NCBI GenBank assembly: GCA_026214975.1
Contig: JAOBSW010001236.1
Span: 248,001-312,000 of the forward strand
Origin: Gentiana macrophylla
Lineage: Eukaryota; Streptophyta; Magnoliopsida; Gentianales; Gentianaceae
DNA length: 64,000 nucleotides
Direction: 5' to 3'
In this document: one piece after another, positions 24,140 through 34,888 of the stretch
Layout: every line of letters begins with the position of its first letter
Numbering within the stretch: position 1 is the stretch's first letter
Made by a program: the position numbers and the translations under genes
The notes under the pieces: model-generated
The model's database searches: none
Told to the model about the DNA's origin: nothing
The model's input: the letters and a program-made list of their open reading frames with translations, nothing else

Positions 24140-25849
24140 AATGGCCAAAATAGTGACAGTCCAACTTTAACCGGCAGAGTACCGAGTCGGATGCACTATA
24201 GTAGCGAGCAGGGTCGTATCCCACGAGGAATTTATCAGATACCAAAGTCGTCTTCGGATTCAGTTTAGACCAAGATGTTTCAAGTATTCAATTATGCTAG
24301 AACGATATGTAGGTTAAAGATAATAAGAGATATAGAAAGAGACATAGCCAAACCACGATCCAATTGAATACTTTCACCCCTCCAATCGACTCGTTGGGAA
24401 CGAGCTTAACCAACCAACCAACCTACTGATCATATCGACTCGTTCATGGGTGCAAACTCCTAAGCTAGTGTAAGACGCCATGCAACAATCAAACACCCTT
24501 GCCTGGTTCAACAGTCCGCCTTTAAGGATATAACTAACCGAAACAAGATTAACGCACTAGAGTTGTTCGATCTCACAACCGAATGAACCTCACTCCCTAA
24601 TCAATCTAAACAACTCAGTTGATTATAAGGAATGATCCTAAAACCTCTTTTCCCACACCCTTCGCAACATACATTTATAAAAGTGGTGTGTGTTAATGAT
24701 CTAGGTGTGCAGTGTAATTCAAGTTTTAAGACATGAATTTGTCGATACAACAGCAATTAAACACTACCCTTTTCCCAATTTCATCAATTAGAGGTTAATT
24801 CTTCAATCTTCACATGATTTGACTATGATATACTTAGCTACTCATATTAAAACTAAAAACAACAATCATGAGATAGAATTAAAGCCATAAGGAAAATGAA
24901 ATCGAAATTGATTACCAAAATCGTAGCAAAACTGGATTACCTCAAGCTCCAACACCACCCAATGTCAATTGATGATGAGGAAGACCCAAAATGATAAAAT
25001 CCAAGAGTAGAGACGAAACTTGAGCTAGATTAAGCTAATTCTATGTAATATCTAGTGTGAAGTAAATCTAAGAGTGAAAAGAAGGAATTTTGACCTAAGG
25101 GAAGTAAAAAGGGTATGAGGAAGAAGCTTCAGGTAAAGTGTAGTGTGAGATGTGTCTCAAATATCTCATGCAAAACATTCATTTATATGTGCCCAAAATT
25201 GTACTTGAAAAATCGTGCAATGCGTACACATCCTTTTGTAATGAGCACGCATTTCCTGTAGCTCTCGAAGACTTGATTCTGCCGAGGTGAATGCGCACGC
25301 ATTGAACGTGCTCCTCCAATCCGAATGTTGTTGCCGCTTTGTGATGCGTATTACATTGCCTCGTATTTTTCCGCATCGAGCATCTCGTTTCCATCGATGC
25401 GTCGCATTACACATAATACGACGCATTGATCGCACCTCACCAAATCTATACATCTCAGATCATGGATGCGCGCACGCATTGCCTCAAATGTGTACACATT
25501 GCTTGCTGCACCTTCCAATCTTCACTCTTTCTACAACTTTTCCATCCCCGAACCTCAGTTTTGCCTTCATAAGCTCAATGCCTTACCTTCCGGGCTTACA
25601 AACTCCTATATCCTGCGTCATAACATCTAAACACATACCGAGCATAACTTCGCAAGATAAATAGGACTCGAAAGGAATAAAAACACCGTAAAATGACAAG
25701 GTTTACCATCTATATGATGGTTTACCTCAAAGTGAACGTGCTATGTGTTTTTTTCCTTTAAAAAGGTCTAAAATTACCCGGAATTTAGCCAAAAGTGCCG
25801 TAAATGAGAGTTAAAACACGCACCGGAGCGTAGTAAGGTTGACTCTCAT
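24140..25849 (-). mobile_element. Solo LTR of the element 1 family
   Basis: It aligns with 15350-17090 throughout. The left end is mutated (TAATGGCC for TGGTGGCC), and the right end stops at GACTCTCAT where a LINE tail begins. No internal domain follows on either side, so it is a solo LTR. TATAAATG (minus) is at 25179-25188. It is the most decayed LTR of this family in the window. Confidence 0.7.
25179..25499 (-). promoter_or_regulatory. Palindrome array of the solo LTR, decayed
   Basis: Sites related to ATGCGTACGCAT start at 25220, 25241, 25291, 25344, 25397, about 25415, 25465 and 25488. Pairs are still spaced about 18-23 bp. Several carry CG to CA/TG changes or small indels, so the array has decayed along with the LTR. 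Confidence 0.5.
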
Positions 25850-25856
25850 TGCTCTT

Positions 25857-26430
25857 TAATTTATTTATTTATTTATTTTTTAAGAAAACCAACCAATATT
25901 ATTAAATCAAACATGTAGCTAAAGCAGAGAGTACATCATCAGGAGGAAAGTCTCCCCATGAGGTGAAACCAATTTCGAATAAACCATACCTAGCCAGCGA
26001 ATGCGTGGGACATTGCCAATATGCTTGACAAACGAGAAACTAAGAGTAGTAAAAGAAGAGCGCAAGGACAGACAATCCTACACCAAATAGCCCAAAATCG
26101 ACAGATCCTCCGAGCCACCCGTGAGAGCCTGCACACAAGATAGACAATCACTCTCCACCACAAGCACTAAAAAACCCATCCTCAAAGTCTCCTCCAGAAC
26201 TATAAGAATCACCCTCAACTCCAGGATCTCCGGCCTAATCCTTGGATCCTGGATATACGAGTATGATGCGACAATCGACTCAGCACTATCCTCGAAGATC
26301 AACCCAACCCCTGAACCACCTTCTCCCACCGCCGCATCCGTATTACATTTCGAGGCACCGAATAGGCGGTAAACTCCAAGCACTGGTGCCCTCAGAACGC
26401 CCCTGCACTCCGGGCCTGGTAGCGCTAAAT
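25857..26430 (-). pseudogene. LINE 3' end with RNase H-like domain
   Basis: The minus frame shows CNTDAAVGEGGSGVGLIFED, LELRVILIVLEETLRMG and VESDCLSCVQAL, the pattern of the plant RNase H-like domain at the end of L1 LINE ORF2. A frameshift near 26010 separates it from the last codons. It ends in a (TAAA)n-type tail seen as TTTATTTATTTATTT at 25858-25876. The copy is 5'-truncated and was apparently inserted at the end of the solo LTR. Confidence 0.7.
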
Positions 26431-26440
26431 GAGTCATAAA

Positions 26441-26980
26441 TGTCCGGTCAACTGCTTAGACCGCCGTCCTCGCTTGGTTTAAAAGGGCTAACCCGAGTTG
26501 ATAAGACCTTTATGTCTCACACTTATATGGGGGTGAGCATTATCTTATTTTACCGATGTGGGACTTTACATTCTCGCCCTCTTATAAGGGACTGGCGTCC
26601 TCGCCAGGACGGCCAAGACTAGTCCTGGATCGTCCCTACCAGAGGTAACTAGAGGCCATCCTTACACCGTCTACTTGTATGGTTTAGGGGACTTTTGAAG
26701 ACTTGTGTGGAGGGATTGGTAACTTATCATATCCTACAAGGATTGCAGTATGTAGACATATTTTGGTTTGTATTTTTGGAGTAACGAACAAAGATATATG
26801 TTACTCAAAGACGTAATGTTACGAAATTGTGCAAACATGTATCTACATGTAATTGCTTTTGGAACAAAGTGTCTTTGTATGTTTTGATAATATAATGATA
26901 ATGTGATTACATGTGAATGTGGGTTGTATTTATTTGATTCATTAAAGTAATTTTAAGGTTATAAAAGAATAATAATATCT
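26441..26980. other. Unclassified repeat-like spacer
   Basis: It contains CCGATGTGGGACTTTACA (about 26555), a phrase I have seen in many plant repeats, and GTCCTCGC three times in partly inverted context (26465-26605). No coding potential or clear ends. Confidence 0.3.
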
Positions 26981-27039
26981 GCATAAAAAGTGGCAATATT
27001 ATATTTAAATCAGCAAATAATATGGGTCAAATTGTAGCA

Positions 27040-27445
27040 GATAAAAGTAGTTTTTTATGACGGTATATTTAGCCATTAAATGTATTTTAGTAATAATGAA
27101 GAGAACAATTTAGTAAGGGGGTTATGCTCATTAACGAGAGTAATTCCCGTCAATATCGTGACATAAACTAAAGAAAAATCGAGAAAATAATGAGGGGCAA
27201 ATAATATGATAATAAGGAATTTTATAGTCATTATAAATTATTTTTAATGAGTGTATAAAACCGTTATTGATTGTCATCCCATTTTTAATGACAGGATATA
27301 TTTACCGTCATTGTTTACTTTTACCAGCGGAAGCTATTATAAGGGGCGATGAGGGTAAAGTTCCCCTTATAAAAAGTCTTTAATGACGGGAATCAAGCAT
27401 TTAATGAGGATAATTCCCCTTATTAAAATCCCTTTTTCTTGTAGT
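27040..27445. mobile_element. CACTA transposon terminus
   Basis: The right end reads CCCTTTTTCTTGTAGTG (27429-27445), the complement of the CACTACAAGAAAAAG terminus. Inside it are subterminal repeats of AATGACGG/CCGTCATT type (27059, 27288, 27313, 27385). No matching left end was seen, so it may be a fragment or extend left into unrecognised sequence. It abuts a Copia coding relic. Confidence 0.55.
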
Positions 27446-27446
27446 G

Positions 27447-27625
27447 CTAGTTGCGGCTCGTCTACTCACCATTTCTTTCATCAGCTCTAAGGATCAACTT
27501 GCGGACATTCTTACGAAGCCTCTGGGGCATCCTCTCTTTCACACTATGAAGACCAATCTCCGTGTACAGCCACTTCCTACGGGATTGCGGGGACGTGTCG
27601 AGAATATTATCACCGAAGATAAATA
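27447..27625 (+). pseudogene. Copia RNase H C-terminal tail
   Basis: The frame reads [20 protein letters not shown] then LRVQPLPTGLRG and ends at a TAG at 27626. This is the usual end of a Copia polyprotein. It is on the plus strand, unlike the Copia element at 20525. The CACTA end lies immediately to its left; no further pol was seen. Confidence 0.7.
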
Positions 27626-27626
27626 G

Positions 27627-28140
27627 TGTAGAATATTTTATTTATTTGTATTATTTATTTTACCTAAGGCAAATATAATCGTCTTTTATAAATACCTATC
27701 AGTAACACACTTTTACATTTAATGACAATACAATTACTTTTCTAAAACCTGATATCAGGATATTATGACAATATTATTGCTCTGTTATTGTTAATTAATA
27801 GGGATTAAAAAAAAAAACCGTTTATGCAGTGATTTTAATGTTTTTAAGCAACATGCAAGTAGAATGAAATTTCGGAAAGAAAACAAAATTGAAATAAAAT
27901 CCCCACCACCACACCACCAAACTAAGTAGGTAGATAATAATTTACTCTTTTTTACATGCTTAGTTGAAATTTGGATAAACGTCTACCTCTCTAATTTATT
28001 CAACTAAGGAAATATTACCGTTATTTATCATATGAATATTTTTAAGCACAATTTTATTTTGTCATAATACTATACATTTTCTGAATAAATAACTAACATA
28101 ACGTATTATTCATAACTAATTCTAATACCTACCTCTCATC
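27627..28140. other. Noncoding DNA with duplicated segment copy B
   Basis: 27755-27990 is the diverged copy of 20075-20524 plus 24107-24128, without the two insertions found there. The rest is AT-rich and unassigned. Confidence 0.6.
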
Positions 28141-28226
28141 TCTTTGTCTCTATATATATCTTCAAATATATTCACATTAATCCCACATTAATTAATCCAC
28201 GCTAATACTTCCGATAAATTATCATT

Positions 28227-28355
28227 ATGGATCCTAAAGCTTCTTCTGCTACTCTATTCTTACTCATGCTGCTTTTTTCGACTGCATGGCCCTCAGAAAG
28301 CATTGTGTATTCCACCGCCGAAACACATGTGAGCCAGAGATCGACGCTTGCGTAA
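28227..28355 (+). CDS. Short secreted-peptide ORF or signal-peptide exon
   Basis: A 42-codon frame starting MDPKASSATLFLLMLLFSTAW has a clear signal-peptide shape: a short N-terminal region with one lysine, then a hydrophobic core at residues 8-20. A TATA run TATATATAT at 28151-28159 lies about 70 bp upstream. The frame ends at TAA 28353-28355, which overlaps a possible donor C|GTAAGA at 28351/28352, so it may be the first exon of a larger gene. The cystatin-like exon at 28810 follows, but the splice phases do not match. A (TA)n run lies at 28413-28437. Confidence 0.35.
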   Translation: MDPKASSATLFLLMLLFSTAWPSESIVYSTAETHVSQRSTLA

Positions 28356-28809
28356 GAATTCCCTATTAGGGAGTCCCAATGATAGAACGACCCCAATGGT
28401 ACGTGTCTGTCTATATATATATATATATATATATATTAATATAAAATTAAGTTTGTTTGAGTTGATAGAAGATTCATGCATGCATATATAATCATGTATT
28501 AATTATCCGATTGAACAAAATTCTGAACAATAACTTCATGTTCTTCTTCATAATTTCAGATATATATATAAGAATGGCTGGAAAATGGGAAACAAATATT
28601 TCTTATCACTCCTGCATTACAAAGCTCTAAAATCTCATCTTATGAAGTTCCCATCATCTAATTGCTGATTATTAGTTTATGTAGCATGTAACTAACCACC
28701 AAACTAATTGTTGCTTCAAGTGTTCGATGAAATGCCTGAAAGAGCAGTTCACTTTCTTCTGCTGTCTAACCGCTGTTGGTCTTCTTGTACTTGTAACATT
28801 TCATTTCAG

Positions 28810-29088
28810 CTTGCTCTAGAAAAAGTCGAAATATCCCTGAACGACTGCTCTGCAAAACAAGCCGCAAAGTTTGCGGTTAATGAACACAACAATCAAAAGA
28901 AGGACAACCAATTAAAGTTTGAGAAACTTACTGCTGCATTTTTGGATCTTCAAGCCCGAACTAAAAGCGTGATATATGAGTTGAATGTCGAGGCGAAAGC
29001 AAAGTTCTTTGGTTCCCAATCTTACGAGGCTAGAGTTGAGGTGACTATGGGAAGAAGCAAAGTTCTTTTGTTTCGCAAGAAAAATTAA
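28810..29088 (+). CDS. Cystatin-like exon with degenerate inhibitory loop
   Basis: After an acceptor TTTCATTTCAG|CTTG at 28809/28810 the frame reads to TAA at 29086. It contains AAKFAVNEHN, the plant cystatin signature helix, followed by cystatin-like strands IYELNVEAKAKFF and YEARVEV. Phytocystatins block papain-like proteases through a QxVxG loop and a later tryptophan. Here the loop position reads LQARTK and no tryptophan is present, so inhibitory activity is doubtful. It may be a pseudogene or a diverged paralogue. A longer frame begins at 28708 but lacks family features before the acceptor. Confidence 0.55.
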   Translation, partial: LALEKVEISLNDCSAKQAAKFAVNEHNNQKKDNQLKFEKLTAAFLDLQARTKSVIYELNVEAKAKFFGSQSYEARVEVTMGRSKVLLFRKKN

Positions 29089-29700
29089 TATCTTGGATGT
29101 TTTACAAGTTTGATTTAGAAATACAGTAATTTTAGCCAACAACAAATTAAACTCGCCAATACATTGAAATATTGAATCCAAGGGACCCCTTATATGAAGG
29201 TCGGTACCTGATATATAATTATCGAACAGCTTCGAGTATTACTAGTCAAAAATCAGACTTTCCCCTTCTTTAAGAATTGTTGAAACACCGGGATTCTATT
29301 AGAGAATTCAAGAAGTAAGCCCCCTGTAACTCATGACGTACGTATATTCATTTCCATCTGAAAATGCCGGAAGTACGACGATTACCTCAATGAACTTTAC
29401 TCTTCATTAACGAAGATTACCTTAATGAACTTTACTCTTTATTAACTTTACGCTCTGTGCTTAACGATTAAACAAACAGCCCTTCATGCTTCATTCTTTG
29501 TGAAATTTATAGCTTTTTATATGCATTCAATCAACTTTTGATATCTTCATTCACCAACAAAGATAGTAACAAACTAAAAAAACATGTCTCTCACCGACAA
29601 AGATAATGCCAAGTACCATCTTCAAGCCTCTTATCATTATCAAACTCTAAAAGATGTGCAACTGGTGTAGTCCCCTCAATGGATATCAGTGGCACATGAC
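29089..29700. other. Spacer before element 2a, nothing recognised
   Basis: AT-rich, no open frame of note. A direct repeat GATTACCT(C/T)AATGAACTTTACTCTT occurs at about 29380 and 29417. Confidence 0.4.
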
Positions 29701-29999
29701 TGACGTGGCCTTTTCTAGTGCTATTCCAGTCCTTAACCGACAGTGTATCGGGTCAAACTGTAGTGCTAGTATGGTGAGTCAGGTGTCGAATTCTCAGGGA
29801 AACAAGGTAATTCTTTTAAGTGTGGTTAAACACCAAACAACTATTATTATCTCGATCTAAATCGCAGGTTTATCATACGAGTCACTATTCTACTAAGAAA
29901 CAAAAAATGAATTTATAAATTAAAACTAAACTATTATAATATATATAAATACATAAATATATATAGTAATACATAAATAGTACAATATATATATATATA

Positions 30000-30026
30000 C
30001 TAGTGGCGGCAAACGTGCGCTGCACG
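30000..30026 (-). other. Helitron 3' terminal hairpin and CTAG end
   Basis: Stem AACGTGC/GCACGTT with loop AGC (30010-30026), then GCCGCCACTAG. This is the expected termination signal of rolling-circle transposition. Confidence 0.8.
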
Positions 30027-30030
30027 TTTT

Positions 30031-31006
30031 TGGCCCTCGTTTCTGTTTTCAACAAGGCGGGCTGCAAAGCAGTTGAACGAGAACGTAGATCAAAGGTATG
30101 TAAGTAGATGCAATAAGAACCCTCTTTGTAGTCTCACTGTCAGTATTCACAAGACAACATAAAACAAGCTAAGAAATAAATATACATATATCAGGTAAAT
30201 AACCTTCATTACATCCAAAAGGTGGAATATTCAATCCCGCAGAGGTTGAAACAAACCAAAAAAAGGCACTCAGAGGATCATTGTGGATGGTTAAAACAAT
30301 AAGAATTTATAAACAGGCAATGATGGAGAAGACAATGTAAAAGGTAAACATATACAAGTCATTGTGCCTTCTTACTGAACTTATTATTCCTTCCTCACAT
30401 CTTTGCATTCCGAACGTATGTACAAGTGAATACTGAGACCCAAAATCCTACTGCAAGATGTAATTCAAGGCCAAAGAAAAAAAAACACAAAGCACCCGAA
30501 ATAGAGAGTAGAGACTTATCACCTCAAATAATAAGGAAAATTATCAAACGACACATCAATGTTGTTGGGATCAAGTAGTCCTTGTTGCAATGTATCTTTA
30601 AAATCCTGACTCGATTCTAGAGCAGGTGAAAATGTCTATTTATATTTGTCTTTCCATTAACAACGCCATAATTGAAAAGTTTCCATTATCTCTTTTTTCT
30701 TGGAGGGTAAAAATCATGAAAAATAAAAGGTCATACTTGATGTAAATTGTTTCAGAAAAAAAAACAAACACGAGCATACGGAAGTGCAAAAGAAGAAAGT
30801 TTTCTACTAATCTGGAAGAGCAAATATTTCAACCTAGTTCATCTATAAAGAAGTGAAATTACAAATACCATTTCTTGTAGCTTAAGTTGAATGGAATATA
30901 TCACACAAACATCGTATTCGCAAATGGCTAGACGAAGCGGGAGAAAAGGAAGAACTTGCATTAGATGAAAAGATACACAAGTATTTATATGTAGACGAAG
31001 ACATAC
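30031..31006 (-). other. Helitron 3' third, noncoding
   Basis: AT-rich sequence with no exon that I recognise. It may include the intron after the PWP1 exons. Confidence 0.4.
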
Positions 31007-31585
31007 CATCATCTTCGTCATCATAGTAAATCCATATTCAGTCCTTTCAAGGCATCTGCCATGCTATCAGTGTCAAGGTCTTTACCCACAGAACCTTTTC
31101 CAAGAGCACCTGCGGCAGCAAGTGCTTGCGCAACATCATCATCTTGATTAGATATATCAGCATCTATAACTTCTTCATTGTCTTCGTCTTCATCATCCCT
31201 GCAGCGAAAACCAATAGGCCTCAAAATTATACAACCACACGTACTTCTATCACCACAAAAAACAAGGTCTCCCTTTACAACATGCCAAAATGCATCCCTC
31301 GGAATAAGCTAAAAATGAAAATCATGAAAAAGGTAGGATCAATGGTAAATGGTAGTGATAAAAAGGACTCCTAAGTTCTATGTGCAGCAGCAAGACACTA
31401 TTGAGGAGGTATTGCTTTTGCCCAGAACCAAAAAACGCACTTACTAAGTTAGGACTTACATTATCCCTTCAACGCTGTTTTCCAATATCTCTTCAATCTC
31501 TTCCTTTGAACGAGGATCGAAACCTACAGCATCGATTTTAAGGCACCCTTTGGTACCAAGACCACGAAATTCTTTGAGATATCAT
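31007..31585 (-). pseudogene. Captured PWP1-like gene fragment
   Basis: Periodic tryptophan protein 1 is a nucleolar WD-repeat protein of ribosome biogenesis. The exon at 31585-31460 shows ISW, VPKGALKSM and, after a frameshift, SKEEIEEILENS, ending at a GTAAGT donor. The exon at 31198-31007 starts after CTGCAG and reads DDDVAQALAAAGALGKGS then MADALKGLNMD and DDEDDG, ending at a GTATGT donor. This is the acidic N-terminus before the WD repeats; no WD repeat is present. Small indels in the first exon show it is not translated correctly. Confidence 0.6.
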
Positions 31586-31828
31586 TCTTCCAATTAAATT
31601 CGTTAAAATAACTCTCGAATGTCGAAACAGAATCCCAAAATCGCTCTGCATTTAAAAAAGAAAGGGTTAGAATGAAGGGAACTGAAAGACATTTGCAATA
31701 TAGAAGGTGGTACATAAAAACCATCAGAGACTACAACAAAATCAGAATCCAAACACACAAATAGTTCCAAATATTAGAGAACAGCTTATGTTGACATACT
31801 TAAATTGATCATGACAGCATATTCTTAC

Positions 31829-32211
31829 AGGTAAACGTGCTGGTTTTTTGTCCGATGGGTGTAGATATGCTTTTGTGAGAGCTGGAGGTTCATATGGTGC
31901 GAATGCCTTCCTTGTCAAAACAAAACAACATAAATCATACAAAATCCACATTGGTCACCAATCCAACATGAAAACAAGGATTGCATAAATGTATCTGCCA
32001 AGTCTCATGCTTTATAGATAACCATATAAGCTGCCACCCAAACTTCAATAAGCAAGAAAATTTGCTTCAGGAAACTATTAATTACCTCTTTAGATACAAC
32101 ACACAGCTTTCCATCCGCCATCCCATGCTCAACAAATGTCCTAGCAGCATAACCAGCTGCGTTTCCACCTCCCATTATCACATACCTATCATTATTCATT
32201 AAGTTTGACAA
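31829..32211 (-). pseudogene. Captured monodehydroascorbate reductase fragment
   Basis: MDAR regenerates ascorbate using NAD(P)H. The exon at 32211-32086 carries the FAD-binding Rossmann motif YVIMGGGNAAGYAARTFVEH and MADGKLCVVSKE, ending at a GTAAT donor. The exon at 31910-31829 reads AFAPYEPPALTKAYLHP and SDKKPARLP, ending at GTAAGA. The wording fits the organelle-targeted MDAR type better than the cytosolic ones. Only the first roughly 60 residues of the mature enzyme are present, so no activity is possible. Confidence 0.7.
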
Positions 32212-33199
32212 TGAGTCCTACATCATGATCAATTGTGGCCGTATTGTTACTCTAAAAGCAATTCATAATGCAATTTTGCATCATCATAAAAGGGGAAGAA
32301 AATAAAAGTACTAACAAGACATTAAAAACAAGGATCCGATCCTTTAACCGGTAGAATTCTTTACCAAGTCATTATTATTTCTCACTGAGTATCGAAATGC
32401 TCTTTCACTAAGATCATTGATTTACAATGTAAAATATATATCTTACTCGCGATTGTCATTGGAAAAAGAGGACGATAAATCCTCCACCGATCTGCCGAAC
32501 GCCACCAATACCATCACCGCCACATCCATTTACAACTCCTCCAGCTGTTAGATTTCTCTTCCACAAATCACCGGTAGCTCGAAACACCCTGCAATCCATC
32601 CACAATACCAACAGCCCCTGAATTCAACTAACAGCATACAAAATCAATCCTATCCTTTCCAATTCCACACCTAGGTGAAAACAATTCCAAATTCTGAATT
32701 CCGAAGCTCCAATTCAAAAAAAAAATGCAGCTAAAATTAGGCCTTAAAAGAGGAGGAAGACGCTAAACACACAAAAACAGGCTATGCCAAAATTCTCAAA
32801 TGCAATCAAGAACTAAATAAAGTATATACAAAATAATCAAAATAGATTCCAACCACAAAAAGCAAAACCCGAAAATTTGACATGCAAAAACTAACAAAGC
32901 AAGAACAATGGCGAAAAAGAAGAAAAGTCACCCAAAGGCAAGAAACCAACAACACAGGAAGGACAAAAGTAGGATGAGCAGGTTGGACACTAACCTCGTA
33001 AATCCATGTTAGAAATTTGTTGTAGAAGAAGATAAGAGGAAACACAGCACTGGAGATTCAAAGATCCAACATGCAAAACAAATGCACAAATTGATTCATC
33101 GAAATGCAAAAGAAATCAAAACAAAATCCAAAATAAGAGCAATCTAAAGAAGCACAACACATACAAAACCAAACCAGAAACGCACAAGATTGAACCCAA

Positions 33200-33438
33200 G
33201 AATCAGACTCACCGTCCTCTGCTGCAATATCCCGGTGGTCGACGATGTCAGAACCGATGAGGTAGCGGCGATGACACCTACCGACATAAACCGGGTGGAG
33301 ATCCTTTCGGTACGTCTCATCATCGGAGGAATTCGTGGCGGCGACAATGGGGGTTCCGTAGTTGGCCTTGCCGAGCTTGAATGATTGCATTTTCTTTAGA
33401 ACTGATTTTAGTTTGTTGATTTTGCCGCCTTTTGCCAT
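33200..33438 (-). pseudogene. Captured SAUR-like gene fragment
   Basis: ATG at 33438 starts MAKGGKINKLKSVLKKMQSF, and DLHPVYVGRCHRRYLIGSDI follows; this is the start of a small auxin-up RNA protein. After about 67 residues (DIVDH) it changes to unrelated sequence at a GGACG|GTGAGT donor-like junction near 33212. About 200 bp of upstream sequence up to the Helitron end holds an ACACGTGT G-box (about 33500), so part of the promoter may have been captured too. The conserved SAUR C-terminal half is missing. Confidence 0.65.
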
Positions 33439-33637
33439 TGTTATTAATTGGAAGGAGGAAGAAGATATGAGTTGAAGCGGTGGTGCGGTGCTGGAGCTAT
33501 AACACGTGTGGTGAGAAACGGACGCGTGTGAGGAAAGGAGCGACGACCCAAAAAAAAACAGAAAAAAAAGGAAAAAACAGGACGACCATGTCTTTTGTCG
33601 TCACCTGGCTTGCAAATTTAATAGATACTACCTAGTA

Positions 33638-33640
<3 letters not shown>

Positions 33641-33696
<56 letters not shown>
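33641..33696. repeat. (TA)28 microsatellite
   Basis: Perfect run immediately right of the Helitron insertion point. A shorter TA run stands on the left side (29985-29998), so the Helitron entered a TA tract of the LTR. Confidence 0.95.
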
Positions 33697-33698
<2 letters not shown>

Positions 33699-34717
33699 AA
33701 TATATTAAATACTTATAATTATTATAGAACTAGCCAAGATATATATAATTGAATTATTCAATCTTTTTAGCTTAATGAATGTGCTCGATCTTCCTTTTAT
33801 TAGGTCCAATCGAGTAAATGAAACGGTGCACTCCTGAAGTTAACAATTCCTTCTCACACGAGAGTATGAAATTGTCATATGTTACATTGTCATCAGTTCA
33901 ATCTCCAGAATTGCCCCATGCTAATCTCAGTTAGTCTGAACAGGTACCGAGTACAAATCTACCCCGGATAAAAGAGGTTATTCCGTTTGTCAGACGGCCG
34001 ATGTTATTCAAAAGGCTCCGGTTGTCAGGCGGATTGATTTAACTTTCCGGTGTTAGTTTCAATTAAACCATTGATTTTAACATTATTACGATCTTGAGCA
34101 CAATTTTTAATAAGATTCACCTTTCCCAAGACAAATCGCCTCGGGTAGGAAATAGGATTCCGTTGTCACGCCAGACGGCCAATTTTACCTTCGGTTTTTC
34201 TATCTTTTATCTCATATCCTAACTTCTCTGGTCAGTTCATCGTTAGGTTATATGTTGCGATTCATCTTGGTTAATTACGTCAATCCGAATATTATCGATA
34301 CGTTACAAAATAGAAAAAGATTCAATTAACTCAATTTTAGTCAATTTTACTTAGACGGCATTCATTTACCGAAAAGATCGAAATAATACGATTACATAAT
34401 CTTGGCTAGTTATTAGATTTAGCCTAATAACATTATAACGATTAAAAAGATAAAAATAAAAATAACAAACATAAATACTTTAGAAATTTACCGATTACAA
34501 TGTTGAATCGAAGAGGTCGTATTCTTCCGACATTACAACGACTTCAAAGAACATTGAACTTCCGATAATTTCCGAGCATTATAACGATACTACTATTTAT
34601 TTATGGCATAAGGCCTATATACATACATACTACTACTAATTAAGAGATTAGAGGATATATATAAGCTAGTATATATATATATATATTGGTACCCCTTTTT
34701 TGTCTGCAAGTCTGCTG

Positions 34718-34888
34718 AATTTATAGGCCAAATTTTCCAGGGCCGGACCGATCCGAGGTGATGCCGGATCGATCCGGGAATAAAAAATATTATCCACTGG
34801 ATTATTTTATGCAGGATCACATGCTAATCATCATTATGTTTCCAACTGACAAGCCAGATCGATCTGAGGTTATTCCGGATTGATCCGG
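34718..34888 (-). promoter_or_regulatory. Element 2a LTR promoter: palindrome array plus TATA
   Basis: Four sites related to CCGGATCGATCCGG at 34743, 34764, 34854 and 34875 form two pairs, each with 21-bp spacing and 111 bp between pairs. The nearest lies about 18 bp upstream of the minus-strand TATAAATT. Three sites carry single substitutions, in keeping with the age of this LTR. Confidence 0.65.

Larger units (their letters stand above)
30000..33640 (-). mobile_element. Non-autonomous Helitron carrying three host gene fragments
   Basis: On the minus strand it begins A|TCATACTAGG at 33640 and ends CTAG|T at 30000. The end is preceded by the perfect 7-bp-stem hairpin AACGTGCAGCGCACGTT. TC start, CTAG end, subterminal hairpin and insertion between A and T are the Helitron signature. 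The target is a TA-rich part of the element 2a LTR, which resumes on both sides. It encodes no Rep/helicase. The cargo, all in the Helitron's own orientation, is a SAUR fragment, a monodehydroascorbate reductase fragment and a PWP1 fragment. Confidence 0.8.
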
